Positions 19,499 to 28,264 are shown, counted from the first letter of the stretch. The stretch: 64,000 nucleotides of DNA from Halobacillus litoralis (GCF_004101865.1 NZ_CP026118.1:2807001-2871000); one strand, 5' to 3'. The notes: generated from the sequence alone by a model not told the origin. Program-made: numbers and translations.

Positions 19499-20374
19499 AT
19501 GCAGCCTACTTTTACGACGATCCGGGAAGCCCGCCGCTGGGCTTCTCTTTTTTTACAAAAGCACGGGAGAGAAGCGCGTGTGGGGGACCTTTTGATTGAA
19601 AACCTTTTAGGGTGGTCACAAGCAAAAATACTAGCTTATGAAATTGAGGAATTCCCGTTAAGCCAAAGAGAGGATTTTGTGAATCAAATCCATACACATG
19701 CCGAAACGGGTGTTCCAGTCCAACACATAACCGGCTTCGCACACTTTTACGGGCGTGAATTCAAGGTCAGTCCCCATGTACTTATTCCTCGGCCTGAAAC
19801 AGAAGAGCTTTTGCTTGGAGTGATTGAATTTATCCGCTCTCATAACATTGATCGTCCCAAAATCGCTGATATCGGGACAGGAAGTGGAGTCCTCTCGATT
19901 TCGGCTGCTTTGGAAATACCTGATAGCGAAGTCATAGCTGTGGACATTTCTGAAGATGCGCTCGCTGTAGCTGCGCGTAATGCGGAGGCAATGCAAGCTG
20001 ACATTCAGTTTTATCAAGGAGACTTCCTCGACCCGTTGAAAAATCATTCGATCGATATTGTTATATCCAACCCTCCCTACATCTCTCATCAGGAAAAGAG
20101 CGGGATGGATGATACTGTCGTCAACTTCGATCCTGAACTGGCACTTTTTGCTGATGAGGATGGTTTAGCGGCTTATCGGATTATGCTTGAACAATTATCC
20201 ACGTTTGAAAAGAAACCTTTGTGTATCGCTTTTGAAATTGGTCACCAACAAGGAGCAGCTGTGGAGGGCATGATCAGAAAACTTTTACCTGAGTACGAAA
20301 CGGAAATCCGTAAAGATATGAATGGCAAGGATCGGATGGTTTTTGGCTTCCATAAAGAATTAAGAGTTTCATAG
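19499..20374 (+). CDS. prmC: release factor glutamine methyltransferase
   Basis: A 291-residue SAM-dependent enzyme that N5-methylates the Gln of the GGQ motif of RF1 and RF2. N-terminal helical substrate domain, then the methyltransferase with IADIGTGSGVLSIS (SAM loop, about 125-138) and the diagnostic catalytic NPPY in VISNPPYISHQEK. ATG 19499 starts one base after the prfA stop region and gives an N-terminus like B. subtilis PrmC; a TTG at 19478 inside prfA is the alternative. Operon with prfA and probably spoIIR region. Confidence 0.94.
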   Translation: MQPTFTTIREARRWASLFLQKHGREARVGDLLIENLLGWSQAKILAYEIEEFPLSQREDFVNQIHTHAETGVPVQHITGFAHFYGREFKVSPHVLIPRPETEELLLGVIEFIRSHNIDRPKIADIGTGSGVLSISAALEIPDSEVIAVDISEDALAVAARNAEAMQADIQFYQGDFLDPLKNHSIDIVISNPPYISHQEKSGMDDTVVNFDPELALFADEDGLAAYRIMLEQLSTFEKKPLCIAFEIGHQQGAAVEGMIRKLLPEYETEIRKDMNGKDRMVFGFHKELRVS

Positions 20375-20442
20375 AATTTTGATTAAAGTTCTTTTCCTCT
20401 GACCATACTAGCGACTAGTACAGGGACAGGGAGGAAAACAAT

Positions 20443-21057
20443 ATGAAAAACAGCTTACTTTTATTAATGGGATTGACAGTCATTCTTACAGTCCTCCCTT
20501 GGGGACAGCGTATGGAAGCGGAATATGGACAAAACTTTCAAGTGATTCCAGATGAAGCCATTCGTCTGCGGATATTAGCGGATAGTAACGATGAAGAAGA
20601 TCAACAGGTCAAACGAGAAGTAAGAGACCAAGTGAATGCGGAAATCACTGAGTGGGTGGAAGACTTGACATCAGTCGAAGCCGCCCGTCAATTGATCGGG
20701 GACCGTTTACCTGAACTTGAAAAGATCGTAGCTGAGACACTGGAAGCCAAAGGTGTCGACCAAACTTATACAGTGGATTATGATTCCAGTGTTACCTTTC
20801 CGACAAAATTGTACGGCTCATATATTTATCCTGCAGGAGAATACGAAGCGATATTGATTACATTAGGCAGGGGAGAAGGGGATAACTGGTGGTGTGTATT
20901 ATTCCCGCCTCTATGCTTCCTGGATTTCTCCAACGGGACGAGTGTTGCTGAAGCAGAAGAAATCCCTGCAGAAGAAGCACCAGTAGAAACAGAAGAAAAG
21001 GAAGAGAAAGAAGTGAAGTTCTTCGTCGTGAAAATATGGGAAAGTATATTTTCCTAG
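20443..21057 (+). CDS. spoIIR: stage II sporulation protein R
   Basis: A 204-residue secreted signalling protein. Made in the forespore under sigma-F, it crosses to the intermembrane space and triggers SpoIIGA to process pro-sigma-E in the mother cell. An N-terminal signal segment (LLLLMGLTVILTVLPWG) is followed by the SpoIIR core IPDEAIRLRILADSNDEEDQ, VKREVRDQVNAEI and FPTKLYGSYIYPAGEYEAI, ending GEGDNWWCVLFPPLCFLD. An acidic tail of about 35 residues is longer than in B. subtilis. ACAGGGAGG SD before ATG 20443. I could not fix a sigma-F promoter. Confidence 0.93.
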   Translation: MKNSLLLLMGLTVILTVLPWGQRMEAEYGQNFQVIPDEAIRLRILADSNDEEDQQVKREVRDQVNAEITEWVEDLTSVEAARQLIGDRLPELEKIVAETLEAKGVDQTYTVDYDSSVTFPTKLYGSYIYPAGEYEAILITLGRGEGDNWWCVLFPPLCFLDFSNGTSVAEAEEIPAEEAPVETEEKEEKEVKFFVVKIWESIFS

Positions 21058-21063
21058 CATATC

Positions 21064-21106
21064 ATCCACACCCCTTTTCATAGAGTAGGAGAAAAGGGGT
21101 GTGGAT
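21064..21106 (+). promoter_or_regulatory. perfect 16-bp stem overlapping the next gene's start region
   Basis: ATCCACACCCCTTTTC (21064-21079) and GAAAAGGGGTGTGGAT (21091-21106) are exact complements. The 11-base loop holds TAGGA of the SD and the right arm includes the GTG at 21101. No T-run follows, so it is a poor terminator and could instead limit ribosome access. Confidence 0.65.
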
Positions 21107-21424
21107 TCTGTTATGTATATTGAAAAAGTGGAAGAAGAGCTCTATCAATTGAAAAAGAAAGATCAAACGATCGGGACTTTCAAACTCATTGAATTTGCGG
21201 GTGACATAGGAAAACTGGAGCAATTGCAGGTCGCTGATCACATCTCTCCGGGGCGGGTGCTTGAAGTCTTTGAAGTTATTCAATCCTTTGTGGAGGAGGA
21301 AGGTTTTGCTGAATTGCATGTGGAAAGTCACTCGCAAACGCTCGATTTTCTTTTACAACATCAACAGTTCAAATTAGATGATGTCGAAAAAAGTTTGTGG
21401 ATATTCACAGTTAACCACAAGTAA
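21101..21424 (+). CDS. small protein between spoIIR and ywlC, possibly GNAT-related
   Basis: A 107-residue (GTG 21101) or 103-residue (ATG 21113) soluble protein starting VMYIEKVEEELYQLKKKD. The middle (HISPGRVLEVFEVIQSFVEE then GFAELHVESHSQTLDFLLQH) has the order of helix and strand seen near the C-terminus of GNAT acyltransferases, but the acetyl-CoA loop is not convincing. B. subtilis carries ywlA/ywlB at this position; I cannot say it is either. The upstream hairpin overlaps its SD, and its 3' end lies inside the DnaA-box cluster. Confidence 0.6.
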   Translation: MDSVMYIEKVEEELYQLKKKDQTIGTFKLIEFAGDIGKLEQLQVADHISPGRVLEVFEVIQSFVEEEGFAELHVESHSQTLDFLLQHQQFKLDDVEKSLWIFTVNHK

Positions 21425-21442
21425 CTGTTAATAAGTGAGTTA

Positions 21443-21476
21443 CTTATACACAAAAAACCTATTTTTTGTGTATAAG
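21443..21476. terminator. bidirectional hairpin formed by two inverted DnaA boxes
   Basis: CTTATACACAAAAAA and TTTTTTGTGTATAAG flank a 4-base loop. The arms contain the first two DnaA boxes; as RNA the same hairpin with A/T runs could end transcripts from the preceding operon. Confidence 0.55.
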
Positions 21477-21590
21477 CTGTGAATAGATATTTTTAGATGC
21501 GTAAAATTACTAACGGAAATTTTGGATATGTGGGTATCTTTGTGGATAACTCGACTCATCATGAGGACATCCTGTGAATAATGTCTGAAT

Positions 21591-21619
21591 TTGCGATATT
21601 TTGTAGAATTATTCATAAT
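21591..21619 (+). promoter_or_regulatory. candidate sigma-A promoter for ywlC
   Basis: TTGCGA at 21591-21596, 17-base spacer, CATAAT at 21614-21619, immediately downstream of the last perfect DnaA box. Confidence 0.4.
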
Positions 21620-21701
21620 AATATTTAGAGAAAAAACAACGGTAGAGAGCCATCCACAAATACATCTTTTATCATTTCTTAGATAAGCAGAAGGAGTACG
21701 T

Positions 21702-22736
21702 ATGATGAGCATGGAAACAAAGGTTTGGAATGAAGCTATTGAATTTGATTCTTCAATAAAAGAGGCGGCACAATTCCTCCTGAACAAGCAAGTCGTCGCC
21801 TTTCCAACAGAGACCGTTTATGGCCTTGGTGCCGATGCTACGCAGGAAGCTGCCGTGCAACGGATTTTCGAAGCGAAAGGGAGGCCGTCTGATAATCCAT
21901 TGATCGTCCACGTAGCGGATAAAGACCAAGTCGAAAAATTGGTGCACGTTATACCTCCTATCGCTCGACAGCTCATGGATGAGTTTTGGCCCGGTCCGCT
22001 GACGATTATTATGGAGAGTAACGGGTCTGCCGCTGAAAATGTCACAGCCGGCTTATCCACAATCGCCATCCGTATGCCTGACCATCCACTGGCGCTCGCT
22101 TTATTACGTACTACGGATCGACCACTAGCCGCCCCGAGTGCAAACCGTTCCGGCAGGCCCAGCCCGACCACGGCTGAGCATGTTTTTCAAGACTTGAATG
22201 GACGGATCGCCGGCATCCTTGATGGTGGACCCACTGGGGTCGGTGTGGAGTCTACTGTTGTTGACTGTACCACCGAAATCCCTGTCATTCTTCGTCCAGG
22301 AGGCGTAACTAAAGAAGATTTGGAACAAGTGCTTCCAGAAGTCATCATTGATCCAGCGCTTGCTAATGAAGAGCAATCTCCAAAATCTCCGGGGATGAAA
22401 TATACTCATTATGCCCCTGAAGCGCCACTATGGTTAGTGGATGGGGAAGAAGATTTCTTCCATGACCAGATGGAAGAGTTATCGAAGCAAGGTTACCGAG
22501 TCGGTGTAATTGCAAGTGATCAGTTGGCTGCTCAATTGGAGCACGCTTCACTGATTACATGTGGATCAAGAGATGATTTAGCGCAAATAGCTGAACGGCT
22601 CTATGGAGCATTAAGAGAATTCAAGAAGGCAGACATCGATATCATCTTATGTGAAACATTCCCGGAAACCGGGGTCGGTGCTGCCATTATGAACCGATTG
22701 ACAAAGGCAGCTGTGAAAAAAATCAAGCAGTACTAA
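21702..22736 (+). CDS. ywlC: L-threonylcarbamoyladenylate synthase (Sua5 type)
   Basis: A 344-residue Sua5/YwlC enzyme that makes threonylcarbamoyl-AMP from Thr, bicarbonate and ATP for the t6A modification of ANN-decoding tRNAs. The YrdC domain spans about residues 15-205 (FPTETVYGLGADATQ; KGRPSDNPLIVHV; RPLAAPSANRSGRPSPT) and the C-terminal Sua5 domain about 230-344, joined by SPGMKYTHYAPEAP. Length matches B. subtilis YwlC. AGAAGGAG SD before ATG 21702. The upstream DnaA-box cluster suggests replication-linked control, as known for the B. subtilis orthologue. Confidence 0.95.
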   Translation: MMSMETKVWNEAIEFDSSIKEAAQFLLNKQVVAFPTETVYGLGADATQEAAVQRIFEAKGRPSDNPLIVHVADKDQVEKLVHVIPPIARQLMDEFWPGPLTIIMESNGSAAENVTAGLSTIAIRMPDHPLALALLRTTDRPLAAPSANRSGRPSPTTAEHVFQDLNGRIAGILDGGPTGVGVESTVVDCTTEIPVILRPGGVTKEDLEQVLPEVIIDPALANEEQSPKSPGMKYTHYAPEAPLWLVDGEEDFFHDQMEELSKQGYRVGVIASDQLAAQLEHASLITCGSRDDLAQIAERLYGALREFKKADIDIILCETFPETGVGAAIMNRLTKAAVKKIKQY

Positions 22737-22796
22737 CATAGAGTCCCCCTTCCGCGCATACGATGATATAGCATGTCCGAGGAGGGGGATTTTCAG

Positions 22797-23333
22797 TTGG
22801 AGCAGCTGACTTCATTGATTTTGTTATCCATTGCCTTAGGTTTAGATGCTTTTTCCGTGTCCTTAGGGATGGGCTTACAAGCGGTACGTTTAAAACATGC
22901 TTTTGTCGCAGGGATCGTCATAGGTGTTTTTCATATTTTCATGCCGGGATTAGGAATCCTGCTAGGAAAATGGCTCTCGGTTAGTGCAAGCGAATGGGCG
23001 ACATTAGCTGGTGGGGTCATGCTGTTCGGTTTAGGTGCCTATGCTGTATTCGCTTCCTTTACAGAGAAGCACTCCTTCTCGTATCGGATGACAGGTGTAG
23101 GTATATGGTTATTTGCCTTGAGTGTGAGCATTGATAGTTTCCCGGTCGGTTTCAGTATAGGCTTGAGGGAAGCAGAAGTTTGGATATATGTTCTGTCTTT
23201 TGGAGTATTCAGTATGGTGCTTACATGGGCTGGGTTCATCATTGGACGCAGAGCTGGTAGTCTTCTCGGCACCTACAGTGAATTGCTTGGCGGAAGTATT
23301 CTGTGTGCTTTAGGTTTAAATGCCATATTCTGA
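22797..23333 (+). CDS. mntP: MntP-family manganese efflux protein
   Basis: A membrane protein of 178 residues with six predicted helices arranged as two DUF204 halves. Each half carries an acidic motif: LSIALGLDAFSVSLGMG near residues 9-25 and LSVSIDSFPVGFSIGL near 106-121, the residues that bind Mn2+ in MntP. Exports manganese from the cytoplasm. TTG 22797 is chosen because GAGGAGGGGG lies upstream at suitable distance; an ATG at 22773 would place the SD inside the gene. Equivalent to ywlD of B. subtilis by position. No yybP-type riboswitch fits in the short upstream gap. Confidence 0.88.
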   Translation: MEQLTSLILLSIALGLDAFSVSLGMGLQAVRLKHAFVAGIVIGVFHIFMPGLGILLGKWLSVSASEWATLAGGVMLFGLGAYAVFASFTEKHSFSYRMTGVGIWLFALSVSIDSFPVGFSIGLREAEVWIYVLSFGVFSMVLTWAGFIIGRRAGSLLGTYSELLGGSILCALGLNAIF

Positions 23334-23398
23334 CAAATTTTTAGTCGAGCATCTTCCTGTGATATTATAGAGAAAATGGACTATGGGTTAGGAGAAGA

Positions 23399-24016
23399 AT
23401 GGTTATGAATATTTTATTTGTCTGTACTGGAAATACCTGCCGAAGTCCGATGGCGGAGGCAATATTGAAATCAAAACTTGCGGATGGACAAGTTCGATCT
23501 GCAGGGATTTTTGCAGGCAAAGGGGAAACGCTTGCGAAAAATTCCGAAATCGTCCTTGGTGAAATTGATTTAACCCTGGACCATCAAACAAATCCTGTGG
23601 ATAAGGATTCCTTAGCCTGGGCGGACCTGGTCCTTACTATGACAGATCGCCATAAACAAACATTGGCTTTGCAATACCCTGAACACGAGGACAAATATTA
23701 TACGCTCAAGGAGTATGTGTTGGTGGACGAGGTCCAATGGGATAAATTGAAAGATTTATACAGCAGCTTTGAAGACAAGCGTTCAGCGATTCTAAGTGAA
23801 TATCAGTCTTCTTTGGATGATTATGAACTGGAGAAGAAGCTGCTGGAAGAGTTGGGAAAGGAAATTGAAGAAATTGAACAATTGGAAAATGACCTGCCTG
23901 ACTTGAATATAACCGATCCTTTTGGCGGAAATGTTAGCATCTACCGAAATACTCGGGATGAACTGGAAGAGCATATTGAGCTTCTAATAAAAATGTTGGA
24001 AAGAAATGATAGTTAA
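23399..24016 (+). CDS. ywlE: protein arginine phosphatase YwlE with a charged insertion
   Basis: A low-molecular-weight phosphatase of 205 residues that removes phosphate from phospho-arginine, opposing the McsB kinase. The P-loop is C9-TGNTC-R15-SP with T13 at the position that gives arginine selectivity in YwlE, and the general acid is D173 in TDPFGG. B. subtilis YwlE has about 150 residues; the extra length is a charged, coiled-coil-like insert at about residues 108-168 between YTLKEYV and the DPFGG loop. ATG 23399 follows TTAGGAG. Between mntP and rpiB as in B. subtilis. Confidence 0.92.
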   Translation: MVMNILFVCTGNTCRSPMAEAILKSKLADGQVRSAGIFAGKGETLAKNSEIVLGEIDLTLDHQTNPVDKDSLAWADLVLTMTDRHKQTLALQYPEHEDKYYTLKEYVLVDEVQWDKLKDLYSSFEDKRSAILSEYQSSLDDYELEKKLLEELGKEIEEIEQLENDLPDLNITDPFGGNVSIYRNTRDELEEHIELLIKMLERNDS

Positions 24017-24301
24017 AGTTTCCTTTAAGGTGAGCCTGAAGTGTAGAGAAACCGATTCAGTTTACGTTTGAAACCATTCCTTTATTAGTAAGGAATTGGT
24101 TCTCATTACATATTCATTTCATGCTTTATCCAATAACTGGACTGCATTCGCCGGCCGGGAAAGAGGGAAAGGTCAGGCGAGAAGAAAATCACTTATTACA
24201 TAATAAGAGGGCCTATTGAAGCAAATCCACCGCTACTGATTGACAGTTGAGAGGGAAACTGTCACGATGAGATTGATTATAGTAGACGGGAGTGTCAGAA
24301 G

Positions 24302-24742
24302 ATGAAAGTAATCCTTGCTTCAGATCATGGCGGCATCAATTTACGTAAAGAAGTGGCGGATGTTTTGGAAGAACTTCAAATAAAATTTGAAGATATCGGA
24401 TGTGAATGCGAAAGTTCTGTCGATTATCCTGATTACGCTATTCCGGCAGCAGAACGTGTTGCTGACGGTGAATTTGATAAAGCGATCTTGATTTGCGGGA
24501 CAGGCATCGGTATGTCCATTTCTGCAAACAAAGTAAAAGGCATACGCGCTGCCTTAGTCCACGATCTCTTCACTGCTAAAGTGACAAGGGAGCATAATGA
24601 CTCCAATGTACTTTGTATGGGTGAGCGTGTGATCGGTCCTGGTCTGGCGAAAGAAATTGCTAAAACTTGGGTTTCTACAGATTTTGAGGCGGGCCGTCAC
24701 GAAAGACGTGTCAGTAAGATTGCCGAATACGAAAATAAGTAA
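24302..24742 (+). CDS. rpiB: ribose-5-phosphate isomerase B
   Basis: A 146-residue LacAB/RpiB isomerase interconverting ribulose 5-phosphate and ribose 5-phosphate in the pentose phosphate pathway. Signatures: ASDHGGINLRKEV at 6-18, the catalytic Cys in ILICGTGIGMSISANK near 64-79, and VTREHNDSNVLCMGERVIG near 97-115. ATG 24302 lies after ACGGGAG. The 285 bases before it hold no gene I can see, only a short hairpin GACAGTT/AACTGTC near 24241-24262. Confidence 0.95.
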   Translation: MKVILASDHGGINLRKEVADVLEELQIKFEDIGCECESSVDYPDYAIPAAERVADGEFDKAILICGTGIGMSISANKVKGIRAALVHDLFTAKVTREHNDSNVLCMGERVIGPGLAKEIAKTWVSTDFEAGRHERRVSKIAEYENK

Positions 24743-24796
24743 TACAATGGAATATAGAAAAGCGGATGCATATGTATGCGGAAGCTGACAATTGAA

Positions 24797-24826
24797 GGAG
24801 GAGCCGATTGCTTCTCCTTTTTTCAT
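24797..24826 (+). terminator. intrinsic terminator of rpiB
   Basis: GGAGGAGC paired with GCTTCTCC and followed by T6, between rpiB and ywlG. Confidence 0.7.
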
Positions 24827-24851
24827 ATCCCCTTGGAGGAGGTGGAGTAAA

Positions 24852-25424
24852 ATGATGGATTTAGAACAGAATCAAGCGGATGTCAACAATGTAGTCAACC
24901 AGTTGATAGAGGATGGTTCTACTAGACACGGCTTATTTGTCATCGGATGTTCGACGAGTGAGATTGCAGGTAAACGAATAGGTACTTCGGGAAGTGAAGC
25001 GATTGCTGAAGTCGTATTTAGTGAACTGAAGAAACTGGAAGATCGAACAGGTGTACAATTAGCTTTCCAGTGCTGTGAGCATTTGAACCGTTCGCTGGTC
25101 ATAGAACGATCAGTTCTTGAACAGCAACGCTTAACAGAAGTTGCAGCAATCCCAGTCCCTCAAGCCGGGGGCTCGATGGCTTCGTATGTTTTTAAACAAA
25201 TGAAGGATCCAGTTCTCGTGGAACGGATTGAAGCTGAAGGTGGTCTTGATATAGGAGATACCTTGATCGGGATGCACTTGAGGCGAGTCGCTGTTCCGCT
25301 TCGGATTGAGCAAACGTCCATCGGCCATGCTCATGTAACGGCTGCTAAAACTCGACCCCCTCTCATTGGCGGGGAAAGAGCTGTCTATGTAAATCGTTCA
25401 GAAGAAGGGTCATGTGATCATTAG
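24852..25424 (+). CDS. ywlG: YwlG family protein (DUF436)
   Basis: A 190-residue protein of the conserved YwlG family (TIGR01440-type), found in Firmicutes next to glyA. Segments LFVIGCSTSEIAGKRIGTSG, FQCCEHLNRSLVIE and AGGSMASYVFKQMKDPVLVE are typical; structures of this fold resemble aminoglycoside 3-N-acetyltransferase-like proteins, but the substrate is unknown. ATG 24852 has AGGAGGTGGAG directly upstream; the open frame extends 20 codons further through the rpiB terminator and is not used. Likely co-transcribed with glyA. Confidence 0.88.
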   Translation: MMDLEQNQADVNNVVNQLIEDGSTRHGLFVIGCSTSEIAGKRIGTSGSEAIAEVVFSELKKLEDRTGVQLAFQCCEHLNRSLVIERSVLEQQRLTEVAAIPVPQAGGSMASYVFKQMKDPVLVERIEAEGGLDIGDTLIGMHLRRVAVPLRIEQTSIGHAHVTAAKTRPPLIGGERAVYVNRSEEGSCDH

Positions 25425-25448
25425 GAATGGAAAGGGGAACGTTTGACC

Positions 25449-26705
25449 ATGAATCATGTTAAATCAACAGACGCAGAAATTTTTGCAGCAATCAAGGATG
25501 AGAAGGATCGCCAACAGGATAATATTGAACTGATTGCCTCAGAGAACTTTGTATCAGAGGCTGTAATGGAAACGATGGGGACTGTGTTGACGAACAAATA
25601 TGCAGAAGGCTATCCTGGCCGCCGTTATTATGGTGGATGCGAACACGTGGATGTGGTTGAGAATCTAGCTCGTGACCGCGCGAAACAGCTGTTCGGAGCA
25701 GATCACGCGAATGTCCAGCCGCATTCTGGGGCCCAAGCGAATATGGCCGTTTATTTCACAGTTCTGGATCATGGTGATACGGTATTAGGAATGAATTTGA
25801 ATCATGGTGGTCACTTGACTCATGGCAGTCCGGTCAACTTCAGTGGAAAGCTTTATAACTTTGAAGAGTATGGTGTAAATGATCAAGTTGAAACCATTGA
25901 TTATGATGCTGTATTAGCGAAGGCTAAAGAAGTAAAACCGAAACTTATCGTCGCCGGTGCCAGTGCCTATCCAAGAAAGATCGACTTTGCTAAATTCCGT
26001 GAAATCGCGGATGAAGTTGGCGCCTACCTGATGGTAGACATGGCCCATGTGGCAGGGTTGGTAGCTACTGGACTGCACCCGAACCCAGTGCCGCATGCTC
26101 ATTTCGTTACGACCACCACTCACAAAACATTGCGCGGACCTCGTGGTGGTATGATTCTTTGTGAAGAATCCTTTGCTAAAAAAATCGACAAAAACGTTTT
26201 CCCTGGCATGCAAGGAGGACCGCTTATGCATATCATCGCTGCAAAGGCTGTATCCTTCAAAGAGGCATTAGAACCTGAATTCAAAGAGTACTCACACCAA
26301 CTTGTCGCAAATGCCAAACAGCTGGCTCAGTCTCTTTTAGATAAAGGAGTCGACCTCGTTTCTGGTGGTACGGATAATCACCTTCTCCTATTGGACTTGC
26401 GTAACAAAGGACTGACAGGAAAAGTGATTGAGAAAGCTTTAGATGAAATAGGAATTACGACGAATAAAAATGCGATTCCGTTTGACCCTGAAAGTCCATT
26501 CGTCACAAGTGGAATCCGTATTGGTACAGCAGCGGTGACAAGCCGAGGCTTCAAGGAAGCTGAAATGGAAGAAATCGCTGACCTGATTGCATATACTCTT
26601 GAGCATCATGAAGATGAAGCGAAAATGAAAGAAGCAGAAGAGCGTGTGCGTCAGTTGACTGGCCGTTTCCCTATGTATCAAACACTGAATTATTCTTCCC
26701 TTTAA
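25449..26705 (+). CDS. glyA: serine hydroxymethyltransferase
   Basis: A 418-residue PLP enzyme converting serine and tetrahydrofolate to glycine and 5,10-methylene-THF, the main one-carbon source. The PLP lysine is in [15 protein letters not shown] near residue 226; other hallmarks are [29 protein letters not shown] and [13 protein letters not shown] 25449 gives the usual N-terminus; TTG 25443, two codons earlier under the same AAAGGGG SD, is possible. Follows ywlG by 24 bases and ends in a strong terminator. Confidence 0.96.
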   Translation: MNHVKSTDAEIFAAIKDEKDRQQDNIELIASENFVSEAVMETMGTVLTNKYAEGYPGRRYYGGCEHVDVVENLARDRAKQLFGADHANVQPHSGAQANMAVYFTVLDHGDTVLGMNLNHGGHLTHGSPVNFSGKLYNFEEYGVNDQVETIDYDAVLAKAKEVKPKLIVAGASAYPRKIDFAKFREIADEVGAYLMVDMAHVAGLVATGLHPNPVPHAHFVTTTTHKTLRGPRGGMILCEESFAKKIDKNVFPGMQGGPLMHIIAAKAVSFKEALEPEFKEYSHQLVANAKQLAQSLLDKGVDLVSGGTDNHLLLLDLRNKGLTGKVIEKALDEIGITTNKNAIPFDPESPFVTSGIRIGTAAVTSRGFKEAEMEEIADLIAYTLEHHEDEAKMKEAEERVRQLTGRFPMYQTLNYSSL

Positions 26706-26713
26706 TAGACCGA

Positions 26714-26745
26714 AGAGCCACTAGTAACTGCTAGTGGCTCTTTTT
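26714..26745 (+). terminator. intrinsic terminator of glyA
   Basis: AGAGCCACTAG paired with CTAGTGGCTCT and followed by T5. Confidence 0.93.
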
Positions 26746-26894
26746 CGAAAATCGCAGTCGCCTATTACCGTGACAGCGGGGTTCGTTACCATATAAGAGT
26801 TAGGGGTGGCTTTGAAACAACTCGCATTCCTGCGGGGGAACTGGCAAGCCTCCTCGTTCATTGTGTGCTGACCCCATAAAATTGGACACATAGT

Positions 26895-27701
26895 TTATGC
26901 TGCTTTTTCATACATTTGCCTTTCTAAGACAGGACTGTTTCCCTTTAACCTGGATTTGACTCTAAGATGGTTGTAGTAATGCATATATGTCTCAAAACGA
27001 TCTTTGAAATGTTGAATACTATCAAATTCTTCATAGTATAAGAATTCCGATTTAAAGATGCCGAAAAAATTCTCCATCACTGAATTATCATGACAGTTCC
27101 CTTTCCTAGACATACTTTGAGTGATGTTGTGATCTTGGAGTTTCTTTCGGAACTGAGCCATTTGGTAATGCCAACCTTGATCCGAATGGATGAGAAGATC
27201 TTCGTGTTCCTCCTTCTTTTCCAGTGCTTGGTCAAGCATCTCCTCTACAAGAGAAAAAGTCGGTCTTTCGCCTAAGGTGTAGGAAATGATCTCTCCATTG
27301 AATAGGCCAAGGACAGGAGACAAGTAAAATTTCTGGGAGAACACGCGGAATTCCGTAATGTCTGTGACCCATTTCTGATTGGGGCGATCACTCTTGAAAT
27401 GGCGGTCTAGTACGTTATCGGCGGTTTTCCCAACCTTCCCTTTATAAGAGACGTATTTCTTTTGGTTCACCTGACATGCAATGCCCAGCGCTACCATGAT
27501 TCGGTAGACTTTCTTGTGGTTAACCTTATAATTTTTTCTCACGAGGATGTCCGTAATTCTACGGTATCCTACACGGCCATTATGAGTGTTATAGATGAAG
27601 AGAACCCTCCTTTTCCACTTGCGGTCAGGGTCGGGCTGGCTTAGCTTTTTACTGGCATAATAAAAGGTACTGTGTGCTAGGCCGGCGACCTTAATCAGCA
27701 C
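26895..27701 (-). CDS. IS3-family transposase OrfB (DDE integrase core)
   Basis: A 268-residue catalytic subunit from GTG 27701. The rve-type core shows the triad: Asp in WVTDITEFRV, Asp in LLIHSDQGWHY and Glu in GNCHDNSVMENFFGIFKSE. The frame stays open upstream to about 27757 (VIQELRHAF and RLQVLIKVAG before the GTG codon region), so the functional product is probably the OrfAB fusion made by -1 frameshifting in the A-rich stretch at the end of orfA. It ends inside the left inverted-repeat region. Confidence 0.93.
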   Translation of the reverse strand: MLIKVAGLAHSTFYYASKKLSQPDPDRKWKRRVLFIYNTHNGRVGYRRITDILVRKNYKVNHKKVYRIMVALGIACQVNQKKYVSYKGKVGKTADNVLDRHFKSDRPNQKWVTDITEFRVFSQKFYLSPVLGLFNGEIISYTLGERPTFSLVEEMLDQALEKKEEHEDLLIHSDQGWHYQMAQFRKKLQDHNITQSMSRKGNCHDNSVMENFFGIFKSEFLYYEEFDSIQHFKDRFETYMHYYNHLRVKSRLKGNSPVLERQMYEKAA

Positions 27702-27733
27702 TTGGAGGCGGAATGCGTGCCTTAGTTCTTGGA

Positions 27734-28264
27734 TTACTTGCGCTTTTTCTTTTGTGCCGATTTTTCCTTCTCGTGAACTAAGGCATTCAACTTTTTTAAA
27801 TAAGCGTTCTCCGCACGTAATTGTTCGTTCTCTCTCTTAACTGACTCAATAGACTCATCGGTGTTGTTTTTCTTTTCCGACACGGCTTTCGACCCCTTTT
27901 CATACATCCGAAGGGCATCGTATCCACCTTTTTTCCACTTTTCCTTCCACCTTCGAGCCATAGAAGAGTCAGGAATATGGTAAATCGCCGATGCCTCCCG
28001 AATGGAACAACCCGTTCGTTCGATAAATTGAATTAATTCCAGTTTAAAGGCAGGCGAATAGTTTGTATAGGGAAAAACAAAGGCTTGATCACCATGATGT
28101 CGAACCAACTTCACCCAATAGCGAATAGATGAATCATCAACACCTGTTTCTGACGCTAAATCCCTATAACTGATGAATCCTTGTAAGTAGCGTTTAGCAA
28201 TTTGTAATTTCAGTTCTGAACCAAATTTCGTCACTTTAGACACCTCTTTGAAAGTGTCCAACAA
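27734..28264 (-). CDS. IS3-family OrfA, DNA-binding subunit
   Basis: A 176-residue protein with two helix-turn-helix units (ELKLQIAKRYLQGFISYRDL; KLELIQFIERTGCSIREASA) and a C-terminal leucine-zipper-like helix (VKRENEQLRAENAYLKKLNA) followed by a Lys-rich tail coded by an A-rich run. The HTH units bind the IS ends and the zipper mediates multimerisation. The tail codons overlap the upstream extension of orfB in the -1 frame. The start lies within 15 bases of the right end of the IS. Confidence 0.9.
   Translation of the reverse strand: MLDTFKEVSKVTKFGSELKLQIAKRYLQGFISYRDLASETGVDDSSIRYWVKLVRHHGDQAFVFPYTNYSPAFKLELIQFIERTGCSIREASAIYHIPDSSMARRWKEKWKKGGYDALRMYEKGSKAVSEKKNNTDESIESVKRENEQLRAENAYLKKLNALVHEKEKSAQKKKRK

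Larger units (their letters stand above)
21396..21658. promoter_or_regulatory. cluster of DnaA boxes upstream of ywlC
   Basis: Four exact matches to TTATNCACA or its complement: TTATACACA 21444-21452, TGTGTATAA 21467-21475, TGTGGATAA 21541-21549, TGTGAATAA 21573-21581. One-mismatch forms: TGTGGATAT 21396-21404, TTAACCACA 21411-21419, TGTGAATAG 21478-21486. A weaker CCATCCACA is at 21650-21658. The promoter of ywlC is one of the known non-oriC DnaA-binding clusters in B. subtilis, so the arrangement appears conserved. Confidence 0.75.

Noticed and set aside
21396..21658. Chromosomal replication origin
   Set aside because: No dnaA/dnaN next to it and gene context is ywlC; better explained as a DnaA-binding cluster.
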